Shown in pieces: positions 11,001 to 21,893 of a stretch of 64,000 bases of DNA. The position numbers and the translations under genes are program-made. Under the pieces are notes generated by a model. The model was not told the origin of the DNA. It worked only from the letters and a program-made list of their open reading frames with translations, and did no database searches. The DNA is from Ulva prolifera. Taxonomy: Eukaryota; Chlorophyta; Ulvophyceae; Ulvales; Ulvaceae. The stretch is taken from NCBI GenBank assembly GCA_023078555.1, contig CM041196.1, forward strand, positions 7,699,985 to 7,763,984. The letters run 5' to 3'. The stretch's first letter is position 1. Each line of letters begins with the position of its first letter.

Positions 11001-12070
11001 AAGTGATCATTGGTGATCGCGACACCAGACTGACTGCGTCGATGATGCAAGCTCTCAAGAGCTTCCTCCGAGTCGAATTGCGGCTCTCCTCTGGGTACCA
11101 CCCTCAGACCGATGGTCAAACGGAACAATTCCATCGCGTGTTTCTCACATCATTGCGTTCATACGTGAACCAGTATCAGACTGATTGGGAACGCAGAGTC
11201 CCAGCATTTCTGTTCGCATATCACAACACTGTACATTCTGCTACAAAATATACGCCTCACAGACTACTGTTTGGTTGGTGTCCTCGTGATTTGCGTGCAC
11301 CTCTCACTGGTTTGACGCAATCGCCTCACATTGATGTCGAAGTGTGGCTACACGAGCGCGTTGACGAATTCGCCAAAGTACACCTCGAACTCGAGGATGC
11401 ACGACAAGGCATGATCCGTGCTCACAAAGCATCTGATCGTGCGCATGTCTATCAGGCAGGTGACATGGTCAAGGTGTCTACCAAAGTGTTGGATGTTGTT
11501 CGCACGTCTACACAAGTGCCGAAGTTGCAACCTAAATACGTTGGACCGTTTCAGGTTGTCACTGTCTCTGAGCATGGTACAGTTACGTTGAATTTGCCTG
11601 ACGCTTATTCTCGAATCCACAACGTTTTCAACGTTTGTGATGTGCGCCCATGGCTGCACGACGGGACGACGGATATTGATGTTTCTTACCCGGCTTTACA
11701 TCCGCAGCCCTCTTACAATCCAATTGTGCAGATCCTAGATCGCAAACGAGCTACTGGTAGAGCTCCATCACGTCTATCATCCTTACTGGACATCCCTGCG
11801 GAGTACTTCGTGGTGAGGCATGATGGCGGAGTTGAGTGGCTTCATCAGAGCAAGCTGCAAGAGCCAGAAGAAAGGAAGTTGTTGAAGTTGTTTGAGAGGA
11901 AATTCAAGCGCACAGAGAAGTTGAAGTGTGCGTCCGTCAAGAACTACGGTTCATCAATAATCGAAGGAGTTGAAGTCGAAGAAGACTACGGAAGTGACGA
12001 TGAGGTGGATGTAGTTTGGGAAAACGCCTTGCATGATTATTTCGGCCCTGATCGAGAAGGCCTGAGCTGA
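8093..12070 (+). CDS. pol: Retrotransposon pol polyprotein (PR-RT-RNaseH-INT)
   Basis: This 1325-aa frame carries, in order: an aspartic protease (ADTGASHSFIS near residue 119), reverse transcriptase (core around 330-560, with YLDDVCIFS near 495), RNase H (DASNYAVGASLEQE and the TDHRPLQHF region near 640-720), integrase with an HHCC zinc region (RCTKCQLNKP near 880) and a DDE core, then a basic tail whose LQPKYVGPFQVV block and final NPIVQILDRKR segment recall a degenerate chromodomain. That order (integrase after RNase H) marks Ty3/gypsy rather than Ty1/copia. The frame is open throughout. Confidence 0.95.
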   Translation: MPGRVVFEARKQPSPELEHEFAPLEGAYGDDDLVYDVSELPSSDAKHTPARLPRDCGSKPPVRDAKPSGAHGRKAMLSRKEKSTASELGDITICSLPLGKRSMTFEGQALHEYCLFLADTGASHSFISKEFCDTRGIRFREYASSAKLANGSSTPIIGQVHSMWVQLGPFRAKHHFLVVDMPQFHAILGMDFMDAHHAVLAPHARTMRLDYNGSTVVLHAHSEDSVPEFESDFIELCTFQQFAADVKHLPAEQVQQAFMACVTPELRAVTEDQAPGADDPEMRKLLAEFKDVLVPQIPGGLPPVRTAADGSIIEHTIETAPDVTPSSRPPLPFTAEEHTIIKQYIADFIAKGWIKPSLSPWAAPVLFVPKKPDPLTGKRSWRMVISYVKLNSKTLNRIAYRLPRTADLLTRMSGACYFSKLDLLDGYYQVRMKKEDIPKTAFTTPYGNFEFLVMPMGLCGAASTFQFLMDDAFRDNVRLPSGQYLSFLHFIAIYLDDVCIFSRSREEHLMHIRAVLQRLRERQLYVKPSKCMWLQTTIDFLGHIVSADGMAIDPLRGEALQRWPEPNNVSEVRSLLGTFGFWRAYIKNYANVAAPLTELTSKSTPWRWGDREQAALCKLKQAVLDAPVLMHPDTSKPFFVVTDASNYAVGASLEQEPVPEQRRPITFFSHSLNHAERNYPVHERELLAIVLALRVWRHFLYGSEFKVICQTDHRPLQHFMTQASLSARQVRWQQFLSEFNLTVKYIPGDSNDFADGLSRRPDLKLMIIGAVAPYDNWLSRIQTAVKQNRESYRLYKRALQGPVHVSKTSHYALHNGVLYYVRDKVHAVYVPDQGLLRRALLSEYHDSPLAGHFGWEKSYHAISQHYYWQSMRQDMKDYVLRCTKCQLNKPTVQPKPPLHPLEVPKGPFHTITLDWLKGLPTTAEGYDSVLNIVDKFSKWAIIVPIATHSTTKDTIRILWERVFSWVGLPEVIIGDRDTRLTASMMQALKSFLRVELRLSSGYHPQTDGQTEQFHRVFLTSLRSYVNQYQTDWERRVPAFLFAYHNTVHSATKYTPHRLLFGWCPRDLRAPLTGLTQSPHIDVEVWLHERVDEFAKVHLELEDARQGMIRAHKASDRAHVYQAGDMVKVSTKVLDVVRTSTQVPKLQPKYVGPFQVVTVSEHGTVTLNLPDAYSRIHNVFNVCDVRPWLHDGTTDIDVSYPALHPQPSYNPIVQILDRKRATGRAPSRLSSLLDIPAEYFVVRHDGGVEWLHQSKLQEPEERKLLKLFERKFKRTEKLKCASVKNYGSSIIEGVEVEEDYGSDDEVDVVWENALHDYFGPDREGLS

Positions 12071-12149
12071 GCTTTGTCTGCTCTGCTGTTGTTTTGATTT
12101 TGATTGTGTGCTATCTTCTCCTGTGCAGCATACAGCTAGAGGGGAGGAC

Positions 12150-12352
12150 TGATGCCATTTCGCTGCAGCTACACTGTACCTCGTTATCTCGAGTACTGCA
12201 GCGCTGCGGACTGCTGCCATTGTGGCACAGCTGACACTGTTCTGAACACAATAGGTACATAAGGCAAGACGCCACGGTTTACCTGCGGATTTCGACTCAG
12301 TATTCTAATCGTTATCTCGTGTAAACATTACTATCTATCCTCAACGGCTTCA
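12150..12352 (+). repeat. 3' LTR, 203 bp
   Basis: Pairs with the 5' LTR at 6183-6385. Preceded by the polypurine tract at about 12137-12148 and followed by the CGGCT target duplication (12353-12357). Confidence 0.95.
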
Positions 12353-12483
12353 CGGCTGGTAGCAGGATAAACTGCAATCCGACCAGTAACATAATCGTTG
12401 AGCATGAGCAATGGAATAAATATCAATCATACATGCGAGCGTTGTGTTTTGGCCAGTGAAGCCCAAGCCCATGTTACTCGAGC

Positions 12484-12488
12484 TTACA
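12484..12488 (-). promoter_or_regulatory. TGTAA poly(A) signal of uS5c gene
   Basis: TGTAA on the minus strand, 12 bases after the stop codon of the plastid uS5 gene. The motif is the common green-algal poly(A) signal. Confidence 0.5.
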
Positions 12489-12499
12489 GTCATCTAGAC

Positions 12500-13528
12500 T
12501 TAGGCCTTTTGTTTTATCTCATTGGGTTCGCTCACTAAGCCCATTGCGAAGTCAATAGTGACATTCCTGTTGGCAGCGACTTGTTTCCAGGTCGTCATCT
12601 GTGACAAAGCTGCAATTGTGCCTCGAGCGTTGTTCATGGCGGAGGGGGTGCCCAAGATCTTGCCGAAAGCATTCTGATATCCTGCAAGCTCGAGAACAAC
12701 GCGTACTGATCCACCAGCAATGACACCAGTACCTTCAGAAGCAGGCCTGAGCATGACTCGGGAGGCACCCTCCTTAATTTGAATTTTGTGCGGGAACGTG
12801 CGGCCGGCGTTCATTGGAACTGTGATTGCAGTTGCCTTTGCAATGGCCGAAGCACGCTCCACAGCATCCACAACCTCCTTAGCCGAAGCCACCCCATAGC
12901 CAACCTTCCCTTTATGGTTGCCCGAAACGACGCAGGCTCGAAATTTCATGCTCTTGCCTCCCTTTAATACTTTCGTGACTCGATTGAGCTGCATGCCATA
13001 TATGAGAATTTCGAGACGACACAAAGGTTGGCGAGTGCTGAATTCGGTGCACAGAGAAGATTGGCCTGGGTGCACCCGGCACTACAGCGCGAGGCAGCGT
13101 ATCCCAGGTTTGTAGCATTCACCGCACCCGTCCACATTGCTTGCTCACACACTATCACAACATAGTGCGTTGCCCTGGACTAGCCCAGCATTGACTCGCA
13201 CACCAGCCAGTGAAGGTTCACGTGCTTTGCCGCCAAGTCATACCTGGACGATCTTGTCTTCCCACTCTTCCTTGTTACGCTGACCACCTCGTGAGTATGA
13301 CCTCTGTGCTTGTCTCGAGTCTTCCTTACGTGCACGCTCCTCCTGGACCTGATCAACCTCGAGCTCTGGCGTGTCGTCTTCAGTCGCACTGGCTGGGTCT
13401 TCTGCGGCAGCACGTACACAAACTATACGCTCGGGAGAAACATTAGACACTACTCTAGGCCGTGTTACAAATCCTGTGTTGACGCGAACCGCAGCGACTC
13501 TGCGGGGAAGAGGAGCACAAGCAGCCAT
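12500..13528 (-). CDS. RPS5: Plastid 30S ribosomal protein uS5c, nuclear encoded
   Basis: Exons 13244-13528 and 12500-12988 (minus) give 257 aa in phase. uS5 sits in the small subunit near the decoding centre and supports translational accuracy. The first 50 or so residues ([20 protein letters not shown]) look like a chloroplast transit peptide, followed by an acidic then basic linker. The S5 N-terminal domain starts at the splice point: [20 protein letters not shown], then [20 protein letters not shown]. The C-terminal S5 domain follows with [20 protein letters not shown] and [14 protein letters not shown]. These are hallmark bacterial/plastid S5 blocks, and the transit-like leader makes plastid the likely target. 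It is the first of three minus-strand genes in a row. Confidence 0.95.
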
Positions 13529-14753
13529 GGCAGAATTTTCAAGCTTTACAATGCAAACGTCTGGCCAGCCACGCCTGCACTTCCAGCATCCAAAATGCGT
13601 GCCGTGATCTTTACAATGATGACCAGTGCGCGTCATTAGGTTCTCGTGATTTTCTCTGCGCCGTTTGGCATGCATGTTTGTGAGTGCGCTTGAGCCACAA
13701 GCGGCTACACCCCTGGACCACGCTGCTGCAAATCTTCGCCGAGCGGCTGACGGACGCTACTTCGAGCGTATCACATCGGGGGCAATGGTTGCACCCCGCA
13801 GGCAGCTTTGTCCCGCCTTTGTCGGAAGAACGAGTTGCCACCATGTTCCCATGCATAGCAGACATGATTGCCGCCCAAGGTGTTGCTTTCAAACGCTTGT
13901 GTCAGTACTGAAGCATATTAGATAATTTTATCAGAAATCGGATGAACAGGTCTTACGATCATTGCCTTACGCTCTTGTACCCCCAAGTGATGCTCCACTG
14001 GTTTGGAGGTTGATTATACGTAATAGCTCCACCGGTTTGGAGGTTGATTATACGTAATTGGCATGTTGTGTTAAGCATTACTGTATCAGCAGATGGTAAC
14101 GATCACACTACGATTTGATGGTCAAACAAATTGTGTTTCCTTCAGTATGCTCGAATCTTTTGGCCGGCAGAAGAGCTTGTGTCAACCCGCCATGGGGTAA
14201 ACGCCCCCAAATGCTCATGAAAGTGAGGCACACACTTCAGCTTTGTTGCTCAAGCTGCTGAAGATGCCTCACAAAGCCTTGCCTCATCAGAAGCATGTGT
14301 TAGGTTGCAGGCGCTCCGCAGCAGAAAGCTAAGAATGTGGTGTACCTAAATCAGGCTGATGGCACATCCTGTTGAACTTTAAATCTGGGACCTGACTTAA
14401 TTTACTTGCTCATGCACCTGTCTGTGTTGATCACGGCCGTGTGGCAACGACAGGCCACGTCTGATGCACGCAATGCATAGGCTTTGCAGTCTGCACACAC
14501 CCCAAGGAATTGGATGTGCTTGTGCATGAAACATGCTAGTATCTAACGAACAATTTTGTTTTCCGTTTTTGTCAGTTCAATTGTCTAGAATTCATCTCCT
14601 GCTGCCGATATGCTTTGATCTCTGACAAGCATCGGTCTCCCATCATCATGAAGCATCACCATGTATCAAAGCTTTCATGCACAGCAAGCAAAGGTATGCT
14701 TGAAGTGTGATACACCTGTATATTTCTGAAAAATTTCTCTGCGACACTTGAAT
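13529..14753. other. Intergenic, nothing coding recognised
   Basis: Spacer between uS5c (promoter side) and the end of the subtilase gene. Apart from a 34-bp tandem duplication (listed separately) I see no gene. Confidence 0.5.
13992..14059. repeat. Two tandem 34-bp units
   Basis: Units 13992-14025 and 14026-14059 both read GCTCCACYGGTTTGGAGGTT followed by GATTATACGTAAT, with about two differences. Confidence 0.9.
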
Positions 14754-16907
14754 TCACAACTCCTGTGCCGCTGTTACCGTCGACGCCTGCAGGACAAAAG
14801 AGCGCATGGCGAGGACTGCGGTCTTTCAAATATCACTGTGTCATCACTTATCTCCTGGAACAGGCATCAATCGTGTCTGCACACATGTATGCACAGAAGC
14901 GGCTTCCAGACCTGAGCATACAGATGTGTCATTGTGTCATACGGGTGTCCAAATACCATCAGAACTTGGCGAGCTGCATTCTTCTGGAGTGTATCTCTGA
15001 CAGAATAAGCATCCGCTTCAGGATGGGCGGACAGAATTTGAGCAATAAGTCCGGTCACCAACGGTGTTGCTTGCGATGTCCCGGAGTAAGTCGCAGTGCA
15101 CTCAAAGCAGTCTGGTGATGCTCCTTCAATGTTTACACCAGGCGCCCAAATGTCCACACAGCCTCCATAGTTGCTCCAGGACCAGGGGTATGCCATTGTG
15201 GCATCATTTGTTACGTCTGCTGCCGCTACCGTGATGACTCCAGGAAGTCCGGCAGGCACATAGTCACAGCTGTCTACAAAAACACCAATGGACTAGTTAT
15301 GACGCAAGTGATTCAAAATCATGACTCACCTGCGCTGCATATGAACAGGGGCAATCAGTAGCGAGTTTGACTGACCATCATGAAAATTTCCTGCAGCTGC
15401 AACGACAATGATTCCATTCTCGATCATCTCCTCCACCTTCTCAGCAATGAGTACTGACGCAGATGATCTACTGCTGATGATCAGCGACATGGACACGATA
15501 GAGGGTTTTCGTGGTTCTGTCTGTGCAAGATGCCTGTCCAACACCCAGTCAAGTCCTGCTTCCAGTTCCGAGGCATACCCCGACATGCCGCAACCAGGCT
15601 GGACAGCCACTGCAAAGCAAACTTCAGTTGTGTAGGCAAGAATGGCACATGTAACAATCCACTGTGCGAGGATAGCACTCGACGTTCCTGACACTATAGT
15701 GGCTCCTTTGGCAGCTCCAATTTGGAATCCCGCCGCAAGCGATGCTACATGTGTGCCGTGGTCTGAAGCGCATGTAAGCCCTTCGTTTCGCCTGGCACTG
15801 TATGAAAAATGGCGGTCTTCTGAAATTCTTGATGTGCCAGTATCCATGTCCTGAAATTCCTCGTGGTCTGCCACATTCTGCAGGGAACACAATTATCGCC
15901 ACCAGACATTCATATAATCGAACCAGCTACAGGGCGCAGGTGCTGCCCCAAAGCTGATCGTGGTCCATCCAAGCGCACCCCATCCACAATGTAAATTGTT
16001 ACATCCTCGCCTGCCTGGGAATAGATGAACTTGCTTGGATCATTGCACCGTGCGGTACAGCCGCCAGCATAAGCGCTCAGGCTGGCTAGTGCCAGAGGTG
16101 CATCATGCTGAATGATGACGGGAAGCACAGCAGGAGTCTGAGGAACGTTCTGGGGTGAGATCAACTTCCTTGGGTTCCTGTACCGTCTTCTATCGAACAG
16201 CGTACGCTTCTGTTCTTGTCCAAACCAAGAGTTCTTCTTACCATCGACTCTTCCAGACATTTTTTGCGTTTCCATATCGTCGAGCAGCATGTCACTTGCA
16301 GATTTCCATTGTATTTGAGCAGCTCCGTCAATTTGAAGCTTTGCTGCAAGCCTTGACACCTCATCAGGAAGCCAGTCGATGTTATTGTCATCCAAGAGCT
16401 GCAAAACAATTACCAATAGCCATGCTCAGAAATCTGAATCATCGATGCGGTGATCCATGTTGACATTGCTATCGCGTCAGTGCTGAATATGTGGCATGAC
16501 GTCGCACATCGCCGCAAGCTCCTGTCGCCCAGACCGTCTTGCATACAAAGCTATTGTTCTGCTTCAGTTCGTCACACAGATCCTTCATTTTCCGTTTCCC
16601 AAGGATCTTTGCGAGTTGTCCCTTGCCGTGACCTTTGATGACAGCCGCGAACATTGCATCGCTGAAAGCAAGTAAGCCATGAACCAGCGGCATCCGATGC
16701 GAAGACGTTCGCGCACCAGGATTCCATATAGGTTTTTTACAGGCTAGTTCTGATTCTGATACATCTGTGGATCACGCTTTTCAAAACGAAGCTATGCATA
16801 CGAAGAACGGTTGGATTCAGAACATACCACTCGACGTCATCCTTCGCCCTCACACACCACGCAAGCAGCAGCGAGATGAGAACAAAATTGAATTGCATTC
16901 CGCCCAT
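14754..16907 (-). CDS. Secreted subtilisin-like serine protease (S8, proteinase-K-like)
   Basis: Multi-exon gene. The start ATG 16907 opens a signal peptide (FVLISLLLAWCVRA). The propeptide (I9-like) lies in exons around 16500-16675 (DAMFAAVIKGHGKGQLAKIL) and 16150-16400. The Asp motif VTIYIVDG at about 15975-16000 joins, across an intron, to NVADHEEF near 15865. The His motif is DHGTHVASLAAG near 15740. The oxyanion Asn lies in VVAAAGNF near 15400. The Ser motif is YSGTSQATPLVTG near 15070. All triad members are present. The last exon is probably 14754-14786 (ASTVTAAQEL). One junction, near 15620-15690, could not be placed exactly. The protease should be made as a zymogen in the secretory path. 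Its substrate is unknown. Confidence 0.85.
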
Positions 16908-17379
16908 CTGGGTAATCGACGACGTTCGACACAGATTGCCTCCCGACACCAATTGAGTGGGCGTTACGTCGGGATGGAGCGAACAAGCCGACGTCCTAAC
17001 ATGCAAGCAGCTGCGATTACGATGCACTGCAAGAGCGTCTTACATCAGCGCAGTGTATAACGCATACAGCGCAACACTGCAGTGGACGACTGAGACACGT
17101 GTGCTATGATCTGCATGACGGTTACGTGGCGACTGGTGCAACTATCTATGAGATACACTGACTATCGAAGCGGTGCTCACGAAACCAGCGTCATTAGAGT
17201 CGAGCCAGAAACGTAATTGTGCAGAGCCCCAGACAACTAAGAAGTACAGTTCACATTTACTGAATGTGAAGCCGTGAACTCTTCTTCCGTCAAATAAAAT
17301 CAAGCTGATCACACTGATCTGAGACATGGCCACTTCCTGGCTGCAATTCGATAGAAGGAAACGAATATGGCTGAATTAT
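16908..17379. other. Intergenic, nothing recognised
   Basis: Spacer that should hold the subtilase promoter and the 3' UTR of the next minus-strand gene. Confidence 0.5.
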
Positions 17380-20300
17380 TTACTCGGGAGGATTGGCTTG
17401 TATCACACGAGCTGCACTGCTGACACCGTGCCAGGCTTGAAGTAACTGTTCCGGGGACAAGTCCATCGCCTGTTGGAGGTACCGCTCTTCACCTGGTGGC
17501 AACAGAAGGTCGGCACCACGATGAGCAGACTGATTCTCAGCTACGGCCATCCAATCAACGCTGCTGAGTGTGGCTGCCGAGACATGACAGAGAAATTCGG
17601 CTGTCAAAGGGCTTGGTGACAAGTCACCGGACATCTGGCGACACAATCCACCCAGATCTCCCCCAGCAGGCGGCAGCCAGCCCGCTGCGACTGTCTGGCA
17701 TTCTGAAATAATGTCTTCAGCATCGGCAGGAAATATAGCGAATCCTGTGGAGGAAATTCGTCCATCAGTGTAGTAGGGTGTATCATCAACAGAGCTGCGA
17801 TCACAAACAGTGCTTGCAGATTGGCCTTGCACAACTGCGGCGCGGCTGACACATCTACGCCCTGCAGCAGAGCCTGCAAAATATACATCACCGACTGCTA
17901 GGCGGCCCACAGCTGACTTCAGCTCCAGCGCTGCGGCATCACGAACCCTGTGCCTGACCAGCGCGACACTGAGAACATGCATATGGCGAGCAAGACACTT
18001 CTGAAAGTGCCCTGTGAATGGAAGGCCTCCAGCTAACAGCTCAGATAGGAGTAGCTGAAGGCCATGCCGGGATAGGTCCTTCATCCCATTGGCATGCTGG
18101 AAAAACCCTGCGACCGCAGCACGCGCCAGATCCTCCCGTAGTGAAAATCGCTCAATCTGCATGCATGCCTTGTCCTCAGGTTCTGTGGGTGCGAATTACC
18201 GAGCTCGCCACTGCAGCGGTGACATTCAGAACCACGTTCTACTTCGTGCGCACCTCACTTGCAGACAGGGCAGACAGGATTTGGCGGAGGCGCTGCAAAC
18301 GCTGTGGAAGGGTGACACCGGGTGCCCTGACAACCACATATGCTGCTGCCACTGAGCAGGGGCCCATACTTGCGGAACCTTCCGCTCCGGAAGTTGCTGC
18401 GCGCCGGGTCAAAGTGCTTTTCAGAAGGGACAGCGCATGGCATCCATCATCTCCAGCAAGAATCAGAGCATGAGCCGCTGTTGACCAGCCCATGCTGGGA
18501 TTATGCCTGGCCAGGCACGCATGAAGCATAGCACTAGGACTCCCTTTACCATCAATGCGCTGCTTGTACACAGCACACAAAAACACCTGTTTGACAGTGT
18601 GACGGGACAACGTTATTCCATTCACCTGCATTCAGTCACATGCAGAGTGAGTACTCAAGAATGAAAGGGAGTAGAAGCAAGCGGCCAACCGCCCTCAGCG
18701 TATGGCAAATTGATGTGCTGTGCCTACCTGTGACAGAGAAAGGACAGTGTTCATTGTGTCGAGCGCAGAAGCCATCGCATTGGATGCGGGTTGCAGTCTT
18801 GTCGCAGCCATGGCTGCTGTCGCACACAGAAGTGTGTTCGCTGCTACCGCTGCAGGGTCTCGTGGGCGCTGCTTGCTGGCTGACTTCTGGAGATCCAGAA
18901 CACTGAAAGGTTCTTCCACTGTTGCAGTCGTGCCGTTGTGCTCTGTAGCAACACCATCCTGCACAGATCAGCACTGAGGTCAGCTGAGACACATGTGCAC
19001 GAGTTCATGTCAAGAACACACGGTTGTCTGTAAAGGAGGTTCCACACCTGTCGGTCAACTTTGATCGCCCGCTCAAGCAGTCGGAGGGCAGGTGCCCATG
19101 CTTGATGGATCACATATTGGGTAACTGCTGCCGACACAAGCGCTGCACTGGCATGATCGACCCAGACAAATGGCGGATGCTCTGCAACTCCCGGATAAAT
19201 CAGCCCTTGCAACACCTGTGCCACATCTTCCTCCGACCTAGTCAACCCTAACAGCTCCTTCGCAAGTCGATCGCTAATGCACTGCCCACCAGTCGCGCGC
19301 CGCATGCTCAAGACGCGCCGGGTATGACTGTCTTCGTGTGAAAGCAGGAAAGCAACAGGCATCGTTCCGGTCCAGGCAGCTGCAGCCTGTCCATATACCC
19401 CTGTGTGCGCTGCAACTTGTGTGCCCTGGCTGCCACCTACAGACTCAGATATCTGAGACCGTGAATGCTGCTGTTGCACCGGAGCCTGAGACCTTCGTTT
19501 TGTGTAGTTCTCTGCATGTGCAATGCGCATCCGGTTCCAGTGATATAAATCTGTGGCAACTGCGCCTGGGAGCATAGCCTGCACATAAAATGGCATGACT
19601 CGGCCCTGTCAAGATAACCTGAAAAGAACACTGAGGAGTTGAAAAAGACCTGAAACAGACAGGGTGGCGGGTGCCGATGTCGATGGAGGCTGTTGGCAAA
19701 CTTGATCGTGGCATGGAACCGCCTATCGAGTTGTGTCTTCCGGCGACCAGCCTTGGCTGGCAAGTTAGTGATTTTGCTAGTCATGCCACGGAATCGGCAT
19801 CTCAAGCTGGCACGGACCATGGCTGCCGCAGTGACAGATCCCACCTGTACAAGACAAGGTCTGACATGGAGCACTAGATCATTGTGGCTCAGGCTCAACA
19901 TCCGGCACGCACCCTTGACGCATCTCCAGCTGCGTGGATCATTGTTCTCAGCATGTTAGCAACCGCAGGTGGGTCTTGCTGTGACAGTGCCTGTGCGATC
20001 AACGAGGTGGAGTGGCGACAGTCTCCCATATTCAACATCGGAACAGGCTCACCGGACTCATCCGGTAGATAGTATCCCAAGCAGCTATACAACAGCTCTT
20101 GAGCCATTTGAAGTTTTGTGATGTCCTTCCCATTGGCTGGAGCCAAGGTGGTGTGAGCCCCCACAAGAGAAGCAACAGCAACATGCAGCCCTCGGGCAGC
20201 TGCTGCGTTATTGAACTGCGTGTTGCCTTCACCATGATGAACAAGCTGTGTGATGGCAGATACGACGTCATCTGGCGTAGAGTTTGCCTGTTGTGAGATG

Positions 20301-20713
20301 CGCTGTACACTATGTTCGTATAATTCCATGCTTTGCCGGAGCTGACTTCGTAGCCCATCTCGATCAGTGACAGAATCAAGCTCTGAGCTATGTTCACGAT
20401 GGACTGGCTGCCATAGCTGTCTGATCAGGAAGGGGAGTGCTTGACTGAAGTTGCCTGCGTACACACGGACTATTTTCACATACAGGGCGGCTGAAAGCAA
20501 AGCAATGAAGTTTCGCCATGAAGTTGTGAACAGCTCTTATGTGCGATCAGCATGATGCCGCGTGTGGGAACCCACCGAGTAGCAGTGCTCCACTGGTCCA
20601 CTGGCCAAGCAAGGTGGCTTTCGCCTGACCCTGAGCTACTATAGAACCGATCAGCATGACCAATCATAGCAGCAACCTAGCCAACTATACTTCCTCGTAC
20701 ATGTGACAAACAT
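17380..20713 (-). CDS. Large Ala/Leu-rich helical protein, function unknown
   Basis: Seven exons in phase: 20677-20713 (tentative), 19913-20490, 19650-19844, 19048-19578, 18728-18958, 18254-18625 and 17380-18156, total 906 aa. Six are well supported by splice sites and continuous frames. I do not recognise the family. The protein is rich in Ala, Leu, Ser, His and Gln and mostly predicted helical by eye, with repeat-like helices such as YVIHQAWAPALRLLERAI, VFLCAVYKQRIDG and LLQAWHGVSSAARVIQA. That spacing recalls pentatricopeptide/octotricopeptide organelle RNA factors, but no clear repeat consensus is seen. Exon 1 (MFVTCTRKYSW) is short and uses a weak donor, so the true start may differ. It lies head to tail behind the subtilase. 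Confidence 0.7.
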
Positions 20714-21500
20714 TTCCCTCATCACATGGCGAATGTCACGCAGTGAGCTTGCCGCCCACAGGCAACAAGCACTAGTGCGTCAGCCCCTAGCCAAGAAGAC
20801 TTCACGGCTTCATACCATAACCTTCTTCTCTTTTCCTCTCAATTGTCTTTTTCACTCAATTGTCAGTGCCTGTGACGTCCGGTGTTGTCGACGCTGTGGT
20901 GTACACGGTGTTTCAAGGTGTAACGTATCAGCATGGTGTCGACTACACCTGAGCATGGCCTTGGCACCTGACGCATTGAACGAAGCGGAAGTCAATGTAA
21001 ACGGGCTCTTGCGCCCGAGGGCGCAGTCCTGTCGTACGTCGTCCACGCGTGGCTGCATCGCGTTTTGTTGCTCGCAGGGAAACACCCCCCGTCGCCGCAG
21101 CGTACCACAGCGATCGACTGAGAGGCATCCAGCGGCCAGACGAGCCGGCCAGCGCATCCGTCTCAGATCCCGAGGAGGGAACGTGTCATAGTCATCAACA
21201 GACATCTCACGAGATACATCGTCGACTAGCTCGTGACCGGCTGCCACCGCATGAGGCCGCATCTCGCCAGAGACAGTTAGAGGCACCGGGAGACACTACA
21301 CAGAGGTGTCTGCTGCTGGCATGCCACGCGGGCAAGGTAGGGTACTCACGGATCCGTCCAACGTCGTCTCGCGCTGGTTTTTGGCCATCGAACCTGAGAA
21401 GCAGTCCGCAAGTCTTCGCCCGCCTCCGGCCATCCTCCATCACATTTGCCCATCACACTCTAGGGCTCTGTGTTTGTGGGGAACAGGAATCAGGTTGTGT
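20714..21500. other. No supported gene
   Basis: Overlapping open frames on both strands (for example 20852-21286 minus and 21049-21666 plus) lack any recognisable motif or splice-supported structure. It is probably spacer grading into the repeat block. Confidence 0.4.
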
Positions 21501-21524
21501 GATGCGGTTTTGGTGTGTCTGTGG

Positions 21525-21703
21525 CGGGTATGTGGGTGTGTGGCGGTCTGGGAATTTTTGTCCATTGTTGGGACCCGGCCGCTGTGGGTTTTGTGTGCGC
21601 TGGTTGCGACTGTGGCGTGGGTGCATTGGACCGGGTCGGTGCTTGTGTTCTTGCGCTGCTTGCTGATTTTGCGGTGCCGCACCGCCTGACCTGTATTTTA
21701 CAT
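21525..21703 (+). repeat. Repeat family A copy ending in the shared tail motif
   Basis: About 180 bp that aligns by eye with 41880-42065: both contain GGGTGTGNGGCGGTCTG, a GGCGYGGGTGCRT block, GACCGGG, a TGTTCTTG block and finally the tail TGCTGATTTTGCGGTGCCGC (21661-21703). It is likely a 5'-truncated non-LTR or SINE copy. Confidence 0.6.
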
Positions 21704-21893
21704 TCTAGGACTCTGCCCGGCCCGCTACGCAGTTGACGGCTGCGTTGCCCGGGACAGGTGCGTTGTGCTCGAAATAACCTTGGGGCGCAGTAGGAGAAGG
21801 GCTGGGGAAAATGCGTTAAAAGGGCGGAGCCGGGGAGACAGGTAGCACCGCAGAAACCACGTGAACACGAGCAGGAACACCACACGCGCAGTC

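Larger units (their letters stand above)
6183..12352 (+). mobile_element. Ty3/gypsy (Metaviridae-type) LTR retrotransposon, whole-looking and young
   Basis: The element spans 6170 bp with 203-bp LTRs that begin TG and end CA, a 5-bp target duplication, a leader, gag, pol and a polypurine tract (GAGGGGAGGA) just before the 3' LTR. The LTRs differ at one position in 203, so insertion is very recent on an evolutionary scale. Domain order in pol (protease, RT, RNase H, integrase, chromodomain-like tail) is that of Ty3/gypsy. It looks whole: no obvious breaks are seen in gag or pol. It sits between PYG7 and uS5c and does not interrupt either. There is no envelope gene. Confidence 0.95.

Noticed and set aside
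13992-14059. CRISPR-like or regulatory repeat array
   Set aside because: Only two adjacent units without spacers. A simple tandem duplication in a eukaryotic intergenic region.
20852-21286. 144-aa minus-strand frame
   Set aside because: No motif, atypical composition and no supporting neighbours. It may be chance in GC-richer DNA.
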